A DNA stretch of 64,000 nt, taken from positions 61,060 to 125,059 of the forward strand of contig NW_019775856.1 in NCBI RefSeq assembly GCF_001039355.2. The letters run 5' to 3'. The stretch is from Lingula anatina (Eukaryota > Brachiopoda > Lingulata > Lingulida > Lingulidae). The translations under genes were made by a program, and so were the position numbers. Numbering within the stretch: position 1 is the stretch's first letter; each line of letters starts with the position of its first letter. A model generated the notes under the pieces. That model did not search any database and was not told the DNA's origin. It worked only from the letters and a program-made list of their open reading frames with translations. Shown in pieces: positions 1 to 13,500 of this stretch.

Positions 1-2660
1 TATGAGAGAAAATGAAGGTAATCTATGTCATCTCTTCACACATACAAAAATGGTGCCGGAATTCAGAAGTTACGCTGTCCAGCTCTTTCATATTCAAACG
101 TCCATCCCCACTCGCCCGCTAGCACATGTGGAGGTTAAAAAAAATTAAATTAAAAAAAAAGACGCTGGCACGCCTAAGTCCTGAAACATAGCTTTTAGGT
201 AAGACTATGAAGCTAGCATAGTAAGCTCCATTTCGCTATTTAGGTGAAGGCTTCCAGTAATACAAAGCTGTAAACATACTTTACACGTGTATAACTACAG
301 TGAGCGTTACATTTTCAACAGAGACACGAGTTGAAATACAATGGTATTTACGTCGAATGCATGACCTGTGCACCTAAACGTGTACTTCAATATAGTCCAA
401 TGCAATCAGTATTGTTATATTATCTGTTTGTGAAACATGAATGTTATTTTATATCTTGTATAAGATCAAAATATGTCCACTACTAGTTCAAAAATAGTTC
501 AACCTTTCAAGGGAATGAGCCCAATTTTTCATATACAACCCCAATTAGTATCAACATTAATGTGCTATAAATGTGTAAACCACATACTCATGAGATAATT
601 GACATCTTTAACATAAAAGCAACATGATGGAGAACACTTCTCCTATGTCTAATCCCATCTTTTTTTAACACCATTTGAAATTTTAGAAGTGTAATAAGGT
701 CAATTAATTGAATTTTTAACTCAAAATCTTAACTGACTTAAATTAATTTGCTATTTATAAAGATACATCTATGATTAATCAAGTGAAAATTCTGTGTAAA
801 AGTTACAGAAGCTAGTCACAGTAGAAGGATAATATTTTTTCCTTCAGTTCACAAATACAAATACTCAACATTTACCGATCAATTGTGGAGGTTCTTTCTT
901 TCTTTCTCCCCCAGTTACAGGGATGAGACTTTTTGACTTCTAAAAAGTCGGATATCCCCTGATAGTCAGAAAAATCTCATTGCTGTTGTAAGCACCAACA
1001 CCATTCAAAGAGCCCAAAATCTGCTAATAGTTGGAAAAATCTCATCTCTGCAGTTATAAATTTGAAAAGTTCTATGCATTTGGAAAACAAACATGTCTGA
1101 TAGCTTTGAAAGGCATTCATTGTTGACTAGTTTTGAACAAGAATGTGAAATAACTACTCAGTGCTGAAAAAATAAATAATAAAATAAAAACTAACCTCAA
1201 TAATCAAAACAGAGATTGCCAAGCAAAGCTAATGCTTGATGTCTTGCTTCAAGGAAAATATATACTATTTCTAAATGACAAAAAAAAGTGCAACAAGTGA
1301 AATGTATCATGTTTACATTGACATTTCAACAGAAATTCAATGCCACAAGCAGTCGTATAGAAAAAAGCAATTTTGAAACTTTTTTATCCATACATAATAG
1401 CATTCAATTTTATACTAACCCTAATAAATTATAAATTTAAACATAATTCTGTATAAGAGACAGAAGATCTGGTCTGATACGTTCTGGTGCTAAAAATTCT
1501 AAGTGAGCTTAAAGTGAAAAGGTTTCCATCATGTCTAATTCCATCATTTCTAATGGTGGACAGTAACATGCATAATCTCATAATTTCCTATATTTTGGCA
1601 GCTAAGAAAAAGTCAACACAATAACTGCCAATTTTAGCATTTTTGACATATTGAAATCTCTCCACCAACAAGTTACTTATTTTAATTTAGCTTAAAAGCA
1701 AGTAATTAGTCCAGGAAAAAATTGGCAGTTATAGCTGATGTTATTATTTACTTCAAACTATAATTGCAGAGCAACATCTACTGAAATAACAAAAATAATT
1801 AACATATATAAATTGTTAAATCCTTTAAAGCTTACTCCTCAGCTTACAGTTATGATCTTATAGGGCCGCTGGAGCCAAAAATATCATCACATTACTAATT
1901 TATATAAAAATAACATTCTATAACATTTATCTTAGAATTCAATCACTAATATTCTTTGGCATAGCACATTCTCATAATTAGGAGACCACAGAATCTTTTA
2001 AGATTAAAAGGGATATTCCACTTAAAGTGTATTTCAACTAGATATTGAAGAGGATTGAACAATAATAAATAATAAGAGAGAAAGTAAATTCAGTACTGGA
2101 GTTGTGAGGTAATAATTTAAAAGCAATGATGCAATGTTGCAATCAATGCCAGTGACCTTCAACAGCATCATTGGCTCCTTGTTTTATTAATTCAGAGTCC
2201 AGGTTTAAATAAATCTATCTTCCCTCTTATGTGATACCACACTACTGGATGAATTGGAACATTTAGTATTTCTCTCTCAGTTAGGAATCTTCAAGACTTG
2301 GAGTTTGACTGAAATGTTATCTGTCCTTAACTGCAACTTCAGCAGTGTATGGCTGAACTCACAAGCGAGGACTAAGGCCGCAGTCAGAACAGTGGACTAA
2401 ATAGTCCAAGGGTCAAATATGGCGATCCACTACAAAGCTTCCTGTCTAATCTGCTAATAGACACTGGACAGATATCTCATGGGGAAGTATTTGAGTCGGT
2501 CGACCATATTTGACCCTTAGACTAGTTGGTCCACCATTGTGAATGAGGCCTAAGCAATCTCAACCTCAAGTGGTTTTAGTCATATTTAACTATTTTACCA
2601 AAATTTTAATTAAAAAAATAAATATTACTTAACATTATTATAATACTTTGGACTTATGTA
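1..2660. other. Intergenic or ANKS3 3' flank, no gene seen
   Basis: AT-rich sequence without a convincing coding exon on either strand. It lies downstream of the ANKS3 stop codon, so part of it may be ANKS3 3'UTR. The only structured item I recognise is the inverted-repeat element at 2371-2554. Confidence 0.6.
2371..2554. mobile_element. MITE-like element with ~50-bp terminal inverted repeats
   Basis: The left arm (about 2371-2422) and right arm (about 2504-2554) are imperfect reverse complements. Both arms begin with a CTAAGGCC/CTTAGGCC-type end and finish on GGGTCAAATATGG at the inner side. The spacer is about 80 bp and has no coding capacity. A short non-autonomous DNA transposon is the simplest reading. 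I could not fix a target-site duplication. A related end is seen at 36471-36492. Confidence 0.6.
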
Positions 2661-2666
2661 TTTATT
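2661..2666 (-). promoter_or_regulatory. Candidate poly(A) signal of ANKS3
   Basis: AATAAA on the minus strand, about 75 nt past the ANKS3 stop codon. The region is AT-rich, so chance matches are common and other AATAAA hexamers lie further downstream. Confidence 0.35.
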
Positions 2667-2739
2667 TAATCTTACCAGCTGCAGTTATATCATACATTTT
2701 TTCACAATATTTCTCTTTACTTTTTATCATTTTCGAGTG

Positions 2740-5700
2740 CTACCTCTCCTCCTGGACAGCTTCTTGACTTCTTCCAAGCAATTTGGATGTATTGATCTTC
2801 GTCTTTGACAGACACTTTTCAAGCTCACTCAGTGCAGTTGCCATGATGAGATTCAATCCTTCCGAAGACTTGTCTTCAATTTCATTGGCTAAAGCTTTGC
2901 TTTTATCGTCCATTGAAAGTTCTTCTATTAAATTTGTGAGATTACATTCCTCCTTTTTGCTTGACTGTGTATGACCAAGTTCGTCTTGTTTTTCTCGTAG
3001 TTTTTGGCACAACCTATAAACAGCAGCATAAATTATTTCGCCTATTTTCTACAGGGAATCTATAAATTTTTAAGTCCATCATATTATGGTAAATATGTTT
3101 CAAATTTTTCAAAAATATCCAAAATGTATAAAATATGAGAATCTCTTCTTAAAACCTGTAAAATAAAACATAAAATGATAATTTGAAACATTTCTTTATT
3201 TTAACTTACAAAACTATATTATTCAAGGTGATAGTTAAATGCAAATTTAAAAAATCCTCACAATTCCATAGGCAAAAACCATTTAATATGCAAAATCACT
3301 GCATCGAATTCCAATCCTCCACACATGAAAAAAACCTTACCTCATTTTCAACAGTCCCTCCTCCATCACCTGACACTGTTGCTTGGTTTCTGTTGTCATG
3401 GTGACCACCTGTTGCCAGGCAGCACGGTCCTCCATCAGGCAGTTCTCTGCTACAGACCTCAGCTGTTTTTCCTGCAGTAGTTGTGCCTGGAGGTGCTGGA
3501 TCTCAGCATTGGCCTTAAAACAAAGAGAAACTTCTATTGGGGTAGTCCATAAATATTTTGCATCAGAGTTGTGACAATTTTTTTTTCTCTAAGATGTGAT
3601 TTATTGACTTAAAACCTCTTAAAACCTCTCTGATGTAAAGCAATTCACTGCTCTAGTATTTTTTAATATCACCTTGAAAATCATTTAAGGGTTTACTTTC
3701 TAACAGAACTTCACTGGGATAAAATAATGATGAATAATGCTAAAAATTACAGAGTAAATATTTTAGCTTCTAAATTTGCATTGATAACCAAGAGAATAGT
3801 TACATCTGGACCATAAACATGGTTTGCAATATATAAAACACCAACTGTTTTGACCATTTATAAAAATTCCTCATACATCATCAATGCGTTTAGATGTCAA
3901 CAACTATGGTGACCACAATCCTATACGATGTAAAGGGATAACAAAACCTAAAGCTGGCTCTTAGCCCAACAAGAAAGGCAAGGGACCTTCCACAGTCTAT
4001 GCAATCTAGCACACTGGCATTAAGAAGGCAAATCTTTCCCTGTGACCATTGTTCACCTTGTGTAGCTGTATGGCCATCTCCTGCATCTCAGCCTCCAGGC
4101 GGTCTGCGTAGGCCTGCTCCAGGTCATTTCTGGCTGGTCTGGCGTTACTGTGCCACCTGGCTATACCACTGGTCATCTTCCGCCGCGGACCCATCAATCT
4201 GGAAAAAAATTATAAAATGGAAAAATTTCATAATAAAATAATATTAATATAGCAATGAAAAAAATTAAGGTTAGCGAATGTACTATTTCATCATTGAAAT
4301 ATCATGACACAGACAATGGAGTCATTGTCATTGAAGACCTTTCTATCATTAATCTAATAAAAAAGTAATTTATTGCAGAATACACTAAATTATTTTAGGT
4401 AAACAATCTCAATCTCTGGCTGATCTACCTTATCTAATTAGAAAAAAGTCCTTAATTAACAGAAAATAATTATACAAATTAATACCAAATGGGCTTTACA
4501 GTTTTTTTTCCTTTCTAACTTTTTACCTTTTTTCTTTTTCTCAGAGCTCTTTTTTGTCAATCCACTTACTTGATGCCTACTTCCTTGAGATCATTATCCG
4601 TAAGAGACAGAAACACTTGCAGATCCACATCTTCATCCTCGAGAACTTTCAGATATTTGCTCAGCTGAAGCTCCTCCAGAAAAGTCTTCAAATCGCGTGC
4701 TCTGTTATTGGAATCTCTTCCTGGCACCACTCCCCCTGGTGGAGGAACACCACACAGAAAGTCAAAGTCATTCCCTGGGGAGGGCTCCCCAGATCTTGAA
4801 ACCTGTGGCTCTTGAAAATATCGAGCAATTCCAGATGGTTCTGCTTTATCTTGGGAGGAGCAGTTACCTCCATTCTGATTCACAACTTCTCCATCCTGTT
4901 CTTGACTAGATTTAACATGTTTTGATTCATGGTGACCATGATGGCCTCCTTCTGGTTTTTGACTTTGACCTCTATCTTTGTGACCTTGGTGCCCTTGACC
5001 CAGATCTTCACTGCCACTGTCTGTACTATCCTCTCTACTGAGGCCGAAAGCTTGAGCTAGACCACCACTGGAACCAGAGCTACTTTTGATGGTCAGGGCC
5101 CCTGTGGCAGAGAATACGTCAGCTTTGTCATCACCATCTGTAAGTACGATAATTACCCTGTATATGGGACTACTGGAATGGGCATTTTAATGATTGTAGC
5201 CAGGGCTTTTCACAGGATTGGGGGTACAGGCCGTCCAAAATTATTACCAGTATTTCCTATGAAATTTCAGGGAGTCAAAGCCATTATTTAAAAAAAAAAT
5301 CAAAAGCCATCAAGCTGTCTTTGAAAATATTGGAGGTCGGTCTTCTAAATGGTGGCTGGATGGTTCGCTGGGAAAAGCCTTGACTGTAGCTGAAGGTTAA
5401 TCATTACAGAATACATTAGAACAGTTAAAAAACATAATTTGATTTGACTGAACTTCTTAACAAAATACATTACTTGTAAACAACAATAACATTACATTCC
5501 TTAAATACATCAAGCAAGAAAAGAATGAACTATAAAATCTTTCAAAGACGTTTTTGAATATGAAGGTGGCTTGTTTTACTTGAACTCCATACCCATCACT
5601 CCAAAGCTATCAAGTGTATGATCCTCTGCGTTTATTGGGGAGGTCATATCACGATAACAAAGACCCCTGGAAACTGGGTCAAGGTCGTCCTTGAAGGTCA

Positions 5701-7447
5701 CATACCCCTTAGGGATATGTGGTTGATTGCGATCTAGAAATTCACACCAAATCATAAATAGTCAGCACTACACAACTTCAAGGGACCACACCACTCAAAT
5801 CAATAGTTAGGAAAGACAGAAACATAAATACATACATCATACATACAAATTAGATAACAAAATGACTACAACAAATTCAATAGGTAAAAAGACACTAAGA
5901 GACTTTTTATTTGATTAAAGTTATTTCTTTAAGGTCTATGGCTGACAAATTTCTTTTGTGTCTAAGTCCAATCATATTAGAGGCATGAGTTCAAATAAAC
6001 AATAATAAACACTCACAAATCTAAAAGGAACACAAAATACTCTTAATAAATGAATAAATAAATAAATGCACACAGGTAGATGAGATCTCCATCTTGTGAG
6101 ACAACTATTTGATATCCAGATATTTACTTACGCTCACTCTGGGCTCCCCTCTTGTCTTTGAGTTTTTTAGCCATTGCCTCTGGTCCATCTCTAATACTGG
6201 GCCCTGAATTAAATAATCATAATTATCTAAGTGCCCTAAATGAAATAATTATGATTAGCTTTGTGGGGAAAAAGTTACAGTAATTGTAAGTAGTACTGTA
6301 TTAAATGTTTTTTTTAGAGTTTGTAACTAAAAAGTGTTGGTAAGTAAAAATACATTACTGAGAACACAGGTAAACATGAATCGCTTGACAGTGGGTAAGT
6401 GCTTGAAAATCGTTGAGAAAGCTATGACAATTTTTTTCCAATTAATTTTTTTGGGGGTCAAAAGCACAAAATGGTCTCTCATTAAACTTAATGACCTGAA
6501 CAGATTCCTATGACATACCTTTTAACTTTGGCTTACTATGCCTGTGACTTGGAGGACGAGGCTTTTGGAAGGCCTCGTCTGAAGAGCTGAGATCTGCATC
6601 AGGAATAAGGCTCAGTCCTGAAAAGTCAAATTTTAAAATAATTATTAATTAATAAGTTACTCTTTACATTTCGGCAGTGTTTCATCTGGGACCAGTTTCA
6701 AAAAAGAACTTCACGGCCAAAAACTTAGTGTACTTTGCTTTAAGTTAAATCCAGAGATTTAATAAAGCAACCATTGGTCTGAAACATAACCCATGGATTT
6801 CTTATGTAAATAACCAATTCTGGTCATAAAAAAATTTAATTGTTGAGAAAAATGCCTGTATTTTCTTTGGGATTATCAATTTTTATCATCATTTTCTCAA
6901 ATCTACAAAGAGTATATTTTTCCAGATTCCCTCCCCCTTTCAGCAAATGCAAGGTGAATAGCAAAAACTGACAATCTTTGCCAGCAAACCCCTTGGGAGA
7001 AAGGTCATTTTTTTTATTTTACAAAAGCGTACAAAGGGCAATCAATAACCCCTCCCCAAGAGTATGGTTTGTAAACTTGTGCAAATGGTGATAAAAATGG
7101 ATGACTTCGTAGAACCCTCACCTGCGTCTGCTCTGAGTGGAGCGGAAGGATTGACATGGTGGTCTATTAGACTCACTATCTTCATGTGGCCATTGATCAG
7201 AGCAAGGGACCGCGCAGAGTCCCCATTGTAAGTTTTGGCATTAAGATTTACACCCTGGAATATAAAAATATAAATATCAAGTAAACCTTAAATCTGTATA
7301 AATGTTATGTAATTGTGAGATAATAATGTCACAGTTTTGTAACATGATGAAAATACTATTTGTCAAAATTACAAGAAAAAAAAATGATGACCCTTGACAG
7401 CAATATGGATCACCTTTTTTATTTTTCAAAATTGTTCAGAGGGCATT

Positions 7448-7481
<34 letters not shown>

Positions 7482-8973
7482 ATGGTTTGTAGACTTGTAA
7501 CAACGATGAAAAATGATGACCCCTTAGTCCATACTCTTAAATCACGTACATGTTGAAGCAAATATTGCACAATAATTTCATGTCCTTCTGAAGCAGCTTC
7601 AATGAAAGGGGTCATCCCTCGACTAGGCTCACTGGAATAAAAATATATGTGATAAGCATCCTACTGGAAAAATAAAATGTAAAAGGCAATTAATATAAAA
7701 AAGAAAAAAGGGGGAAAATTAATAACCAATTATCCAGAGCTCATCAAAAACTGTCTTTAGACACTTTAAAAAAACCCTTCCTAGTTTACATAATACCTCT
7801 GAATTTAAGAAAGTGAATATTTACATGCATTTCTTGTAATTCAACTTAAAATAAAATGCAATTCATTAAAAGGGATGTAATCTCATTATTTTAAAAGTAC
7901 ACAGGGCATTTCTTGAGAGTGACTATTGTTTTTTTATAAGTAAAAGCAGTCAAAACCCCCAGGATCTGACTTACACTGCCTCTGTGTTGGCACCAGAATT
8001 CAACAGAAACTTCACCATATCTTGGTGGCCTGCGTACGTGGCATGAAATAGCGCTGTCCAACCTTTACGATCACGTGCCTCCATTTCAGCACCCGCCTGT
8101 GAAAAGAAACATATACATACACTATCTAATTTAAACTCCATTGAAAGGTGGGATTACATTGTTTTCACTTAAACAGAAAATACACGACTATTTTTCCTTA
8201 AACACTTGGAACACCAGTTAACTATATGTCCTTAACCAATAAGTTCCACCTGAAAGGATTATCTGAAGCTTATAAAGAGCTTATTCAAGTCCTTCTAGAA
8301 CAAATTCAGCAAATCCATTCTACATTACTAGTATTTCAATTCAATTTCCACTTACTTGTAACAGAAAATATCCCACACTTTCATTGCCACAGCTTGCAGC
8401 CAGCATCAGTGGTGTCTGACCTTTGCTGTTCTTGACATTCACGTTGACATTGGCATCTAGGAGGAGGTTGACGATCGTATCATGGCCGATATAGCAGGCA
8501 TACATCAGGGGCGTCCATCCTCCTCTGTTCTTCCTGTTTAAGTCTTCCTTGTCACTAAACAATAGGAAATAACAGTTGTAAGATAGTTGCATAGTACAGT
8601 TAAAGAAATTGATTAAAACAAGGTAGTAAAATGGCGTTAATTCATTAGACAAGAAATTACGAAAATGTTTTCAGAGGTGAAAATTTATTACAAAGCCACA
8701 ATACTCTGAAATGAACTATGCATGAACCTTTAAATATCATCATGCACACTAACTAATACACACTGTACAGAATAAGAACTACCTCTGTATATAAGCCCTG
8801 ACCCTGTCAAACTGCCCTATGCTACTAGCCGTGTGCAGGTCCAGAGAAATAGGCTGGAAGTCGTCCCTGGTCTCAAATGTGCTCCAGCCCCGCCAGACGG
8901 ACAGACTCTTATCCAGGAGCTCATTCTCCGAGGCTTCATCCGATGCTTCGTAACGATCCTCGTACAGTGACAT
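2740..8973 (-). CDS. ANKS3: ANKS3: ankyrin repeat and SAM domain protein 3, complete, 12 coding exons, 731 aa
   Basis: Coding exons on the minus strand: 8973-8783, 8554-8356, 8096-7975, 7631-7550, 7254-7122, 6617-6519, 6203-6132, 5733-5593, 5137-4570, 4198-4057, 3513-3341, 3013-2740 (stop TAG). All introns are GT-AG and the phases join without a frameshift. Residues 1-30 carry the family's acidic start (SDEASENELLDKSLSVW). Ankyrin repeats run from about residue 45 to 230 (GWTPLMYACYIGH, GQTPLMLAASCGN, GWTALFHATYAGH, GMTPFIEAASEGH). A low-complexity His/Ser linker follows. The SAM domain is at about 486-550 (LKTFLEELQLSKYL, LKEVGIKLMGPRRKM), and a coiled coil follows (AYADRLEAEMQEMAIQLHK). Vertebrate ANKS3 is known to bind ANKS6, BICC1 and NEK kinases in the ciliary inversin/nephronophthisis network. 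The protein is somewhat longer than human (about 656 aa), mainly in the linker and C-terminus. The start was chosen at the ATG just after a likely 5'UTR splice acceptor. For exon 8 I used donor G|GTATGG because the nearby GTAAAA would break the frame. Confidence 0.95.
4570..5137 (-). other. ANKS3: ANKS3 exon 9: linker plus most of the SAM domain
   Basis: The longest ANKS3 exon. It begins with a Ser/Gly/His-rich linker that is probably disordered. It ends inside the SAM domain, at LKEVGI, with the K completed across the junction to exon 10 (LMGPRRKM). The intron therefore splits the last SAM helix region, close to the surface that in family members mediates SAM polymerisation. Confidence 0.9.
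7449..7478. repeat. Poly-C run of 30 bases in an ANKS3 intron
   Basis: An uninterrupted homopolymer of C (G on the transcribed strand) between ANKS3 exons 4 and 5. The length is likely to be uncertain in the assembly. Confidence 0.95.
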
Positions 8974-9962
8974 GTTGCAGGTGTCTGCAAGCACATGCAC
9001 TGGTTACCTCAGTCTGTTGTTTTGGAACATGCACAAAAGCTGCACCTTTTTACCCTGCAATATGTGACATATGAAAAAGTTCAACATTTTTAATTAGCAA
9101 AAGATGGGTCTAATTTTTTTTTTATAATTATAAATAAAAAAATGTAAAACTAATGAAGAGTAACTCACTTAATATATACCTATATCCTTAATAACATACC
9201 TTACCATCGTTACTACCATCAATTAAATATAAGCTTTACATCATGCATCATGCAATTTAAAAGAAGAGAGTGAAGTACTGGTGCCAGTACACTGCACGTA
9301 CATGTACTAACGATTATACAAACTATCAAGACAATAAACACAGACTACGACACATTAGAAACCCCTCAGGCAGAATGGAGTACATGGTGAAATAGTAATA
9401 ATCAATGCTCCGATGTCTGCATTATTAACTCTTTCTGTTTATAATGTCCTTGAAAAGATTACAAATCGATGAATGCTTTCGTCTCTATTCCAAATGATAC
9501 AGGTGACTCTGTCAAATGACAGTCAAGTTAAACGGCGTTGAAACATTAAATTCAAAACAAATAAATGGATACACACAATTTATCGATAAAATTACATCAT
9601 ACGAACTTGTGTGTTCACGATATTTACCTCCATTCCTATTGTTTATTCACAGAAACTGTATTGAATCACTACAATATTTTCACCGGTGCCGTCCAACATC
9701 ATATGTTCTCGCCGATCAATGTACGAGATATTACGAGACATCCGGGAAATTCCATCATGGAGGCAAAGCACTGACCCAAATTCCACAAACTTCAAAATAT
9801 TTATTTTTACCAATCCGTCCAGGGGAATTTGCATATATTTTAGGATGCGATAAAACCATAATATAGTCCCTTAAAGGTGAGGTTTACTAAACGTTTTATT
9901 GCAACCAAATTAAAGCTCATTCGACTAAGTATTTGAATGCGTCTGCGAAGATAGTTGTTATA

Positions 9963-9976
9963 ATTACCATGGAAAT
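9963..9976. promoter_or_regulatory. RFX X-box-like palindrome
   Basis: ATTACCATGGAAAT fits the X-box pattern RYYNYY-AT-RRNRAC at every constrained position except the final C, on either strand. RFX factors drive ciliary genes from such sites. It lies between two cilium genes, which is where a functional X-box would be expected. Confidence 0.45.
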
Positions 9977-10286
9977 GATGCTAATCTCTCTGCAACTTTA
10001 TTGATGGTTTTTAGAGTAACATGTATCTCAATGCCCTGACTATGAAGCTGTTGACTATCGTAAGATATGCCCTTTGTCATTTTGAGTTTTATCTGAAGAT
10101 AGAAGAAATAGCAATCAAAAGAAAACAATTGATTTAACGGTAACAGTAAAATTTGATGAAATAAATAATTGAAGAGGTTGTACCAGTGGCAGTACATGTA
10201 TACGTAGAAGTGGGTTTTTGGCAGTATTAAATAGACTTTACAGCTTCGTGATTTTGCAGATCGATTTTTTGTCTTTTTAATACAAG

Positions 10287-10375
10287 TCAAGTAAACAACT
10301 TTGCAAAAATTTATTTGCTATTTATTTGTTTCAAGTAAACAACTTGCAAAATTTTATTTGCTATTTATTTGTTTC
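10287..10375 (+). repeat. 44-bp tandem duplication in the divergent promoter interval
   Basis: Two adjacent copies (10287-10330 and 10331-10375), each beginning TCAAGTAAACAACT and ending CTATTTATTTGTTTC, differ by a couple of indels. A splice-acceptor-like CACTGCAG follows directly. Confidence 0.85.
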
Positions 10376-10579
10376 ACTGCAGAGTATATTCACTGATACC
10401 TTACTCATGTTAACAATCGTTGTTGTCTCTGTTTGTATCAAAAAAGAACCAGTTCGTAAAAAATACATTCAGGCTAAATGGTATATTTCTTTATTGGATG
10501 GATCTGTGTAGAATATTTTCATTGGGAAAGAGCCCTAAAATTGACGCTGACTCTCATGATTTCAGCCAATCCGTCCAGT

Positions 10580-13500
10580 ATGGCGTCTAGTGATGAAGGC
10601 AGTGATGGGGAGGTAGACATCTTGGCCCAGTTTGCCAGCAAGATGTCTTTCCCAGCCATGCTGCCTGATGGCTCAAGCCTGAAACCAAAGATGGATCAGA
10701 TTTTTACTGAAGTGGAGCAGAGGTTACCGTCTATTGATTTTGATTTCTCTGATGTAAGTAGAAGAATTTGTTTGAAGAATTGGTTCAGATTGAATAATTA
10801 GATTTATAATATCTTTAATGTCTTGTCCAAGCTTGCTCCTGCTACTTTATTACAGTAGCTAAGATATACATATATGTTTTTACTGTATGATATACCCTTT
10901 GCTTTGCACTAAATTAAGAACATTGGAGATCATTTGAGGACCAAACTATAAACAGCATGTCTCTGTGTAAGAAAATAGGACTTTTTAATTTAAGAAAAAA
11001 GAAACCCCAAAAGTTGTAGTAGTGGAAGTCTGATGGCAAATTCATCTATTACGTATACAATATATATATATATATATATATAATCTTTTTCACAGGTCAG
11101 CTCAGATGAAGATGTCGGAATATTCCAACGCTCTTTGATCTCAACAACCTCATCCTTCTTTGACAGCGAGAAAGATCTTGACGAGAGTCTCACTTCTGAT
11201 CAGTTTGAGGAGTTGCTTTCTTCATCTCTTCAAGGTTCGCACTCAGAACGCTCAAACTCGCCACCAACTCAAAGAGAAACCGTGTCTAATGGCATGAATT
11301 TGGACAATGATTATACAAGTAGTTCTGTGCAAAATGAAGTGACAGAAATGCCTTCAACTCAGGCAAACACAGCATCAAATGGTATACTGTTAGGTAATGC
11401 CTTTAGAGCTATGGAAGTAGAATTATCAAGGGTTAATAGAGAGGCACGATCTCGATCCAGTGGCGGGAATGGGATGATAGAAAATTCACTATTCACTATG
11501 GCAAGGGAGATCAATATCAATCATGTTTCAAATGAAATGGATTTCGGCATACAGCAAGAAGGTACCCTTCATATCAATGGGCATGATGAGGAGAGGGTTC
11601 CTAGTTCAGGAAGACAGCAGGGCAGAGATAGACTGCAGGAATCAGGGTACCTCTCAGACAATGTGAGCAGCTGGAGACAAATACTTAGGAATGACTCGAC
11701 AGAAAATGATGCTGCACCAAAGCCTAGGTACCAGGGCTGGGTAGGAAAGTCGGATTCCTCCAGCTCAGTACAAAACAAAGATTCTGACATGCAGAATGGT
11801 GGGGCAATCGGAAAAGTGTCTATGGGAAGTAGCACATCATCAAGAAAAGTAGACAGATCTACATCAGAGCCAGGCTTGGATCCGGAGGATGAACATTCCA
11901 GAAGGTCGCCAAGAAGATCTAAGCAGGCTGTTAAGAAGAAGATGGCGTCACCTAGGGCTGAGAGTAGAGAAGTTGTGGCGAGGTTCATCCCAGAGAGGAC
12001 CAGGTTGTCTCTTCATCAGCTTGAGAACATAGATCTAGGTAAGTTTACTGGGTAGGATATGTACTAGCATATATGTTTTACAAAATGAGTGTGTGTGCGC
12101 GCGCATCCACGTGCATGTGCGTGTGTGTGTGTGTGCATGCATGCGTGTGTGCATGTCATAAAGAGCGATATGATAGAGAGAGAGAGGTGGTTTTGATTGT
12201 TACCTAAAATATTATTTGTATTCATGCTTAAATTCTTATTTTTTCAGATAATGTTCTGTCTTCAGAAAATGCCAAAGAACTCAATCTGCCGTCCTTACAA
12301 CCACAAGAAGCTATGGGGGACACTGGAGAAGATAGTAAGAATAATTAGAATGACTTAAAAAATAGTTTAAAAAATATAGTCCTTCATTATAATTTTTGCT
12401 TATATCTTTTATATGCAAAATTAATAACAGAATGTGAACAGTTTTGAAATGACCCGTAGTATGAAGTTTAGTTTGTAAACAAAAAATACTGATATATCAC
12501 ACTTGATCTCAGTATTTCCTCTAAAAAATTATCTTGGACTTAGTTCATGCTTAAACAAGTGCCAGTCTGTATATATATACTAGTAGTGGGATATACTATG
12601 TGTACTTATATATGAAGTCTTTTGTACAGCCCTCAGTCCTGAGGTCTTCTCCTCACAAGTGTACCATCTTACCTAATGAGCCACTGACACAGTATATGTA
12701 AATGTGTAGCAATGTACTGTATATGCCTAAGTTTCAGCCTCCTCTGTACATGCATTTGGTATATGTCAATATATTTATATATATATATGTGTGTATGTAT
12801 TTCAGCAGGCAGTGAGCCCACCCTGATCCAGAGACTTCTCCAGCTCTCAGTACAACAGTCTGGGCAGCTGTTCCCTCAACAGGAAGTGGACCCAGTCACT
12901 GGCGCCGTTATCAAGAAGAAGAAGAGGAAGGGGAAGAAAGCAGAAAGCAAAGAAATGAAGACTGCTATTAATGAGTCTATAGGAGGTAAGGGAATGTGTT
13001 GCTACAGTACTTATTTATCATTTTCAAACTCTTCACTTTTCAGTGTTTGTATTTTAGATGGTCACAAAATTTATATCTTGGCACAAAGCCTAGCTTTTCA
13101 AAAGTTTTGAGTCAGTATTTTTAAGCATATTAACTAACTAAACAATATTTTGAAAAAAAAAAACATTTAATGCTTTCAGAATTCAGAGTTATTACCATTA
13201 TGATATTGTAATTGCATGGTGATATTTGGTGGGGAGTTTGTTTTAAAACTGCATATTTGGGAGTCAAATTAACGTGAGCAATGAACCTTATTAGAAATGT
13301 TTGTATTTTCAATAATGCAAATGTTAGATGTTTGTATTTGGTCACCGCTGTATGGTATTCACAATTCTTTACATTTATTTCATAAAAAAGGCGTCACAGC
13401 TGATTTAGAAGGTACATGTACAGATTTATATTCTGGTAGCCAGACGTTGCACCTCTGTATCTTTAGCAATTTTCTTTTACAGATTTATGAGACTACATTA

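Larger units (their letters stand above)
8974..10579. promoter_or_regulatory. Shared divergent promoter interval of ANKS3 and DNAAF8
   Basis: This is the interval between the two start codons. Splice acceptors sit immediately upstream of both ATGs: TTGCAG before 8973 on the minus strand and TTTCAG before 10566 on the plus strand. Both genes therefore probably have untranslated first exons in here and share one bidirectional promoter. The open frames in this interval look like chance ORFs. It contains the X-box-like site at 9963-9976 and a tandem duplication at 10287-10375. Confidence 0.65.

Noticed and set aside
5580-5733. Longer version of ANKS3 exon 8 using donor GTAAAA
   Set aside because: It would bring the next exon into a frame with an immediate stop. 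The upstream donor G|GTATGG keeps the frame.
9516-9866. 116-codon frame between ANKS3 and DNAAF8
   Set aside because: No recognisable domain and no supporting splice structure; it lies in the presumed shared promoter.
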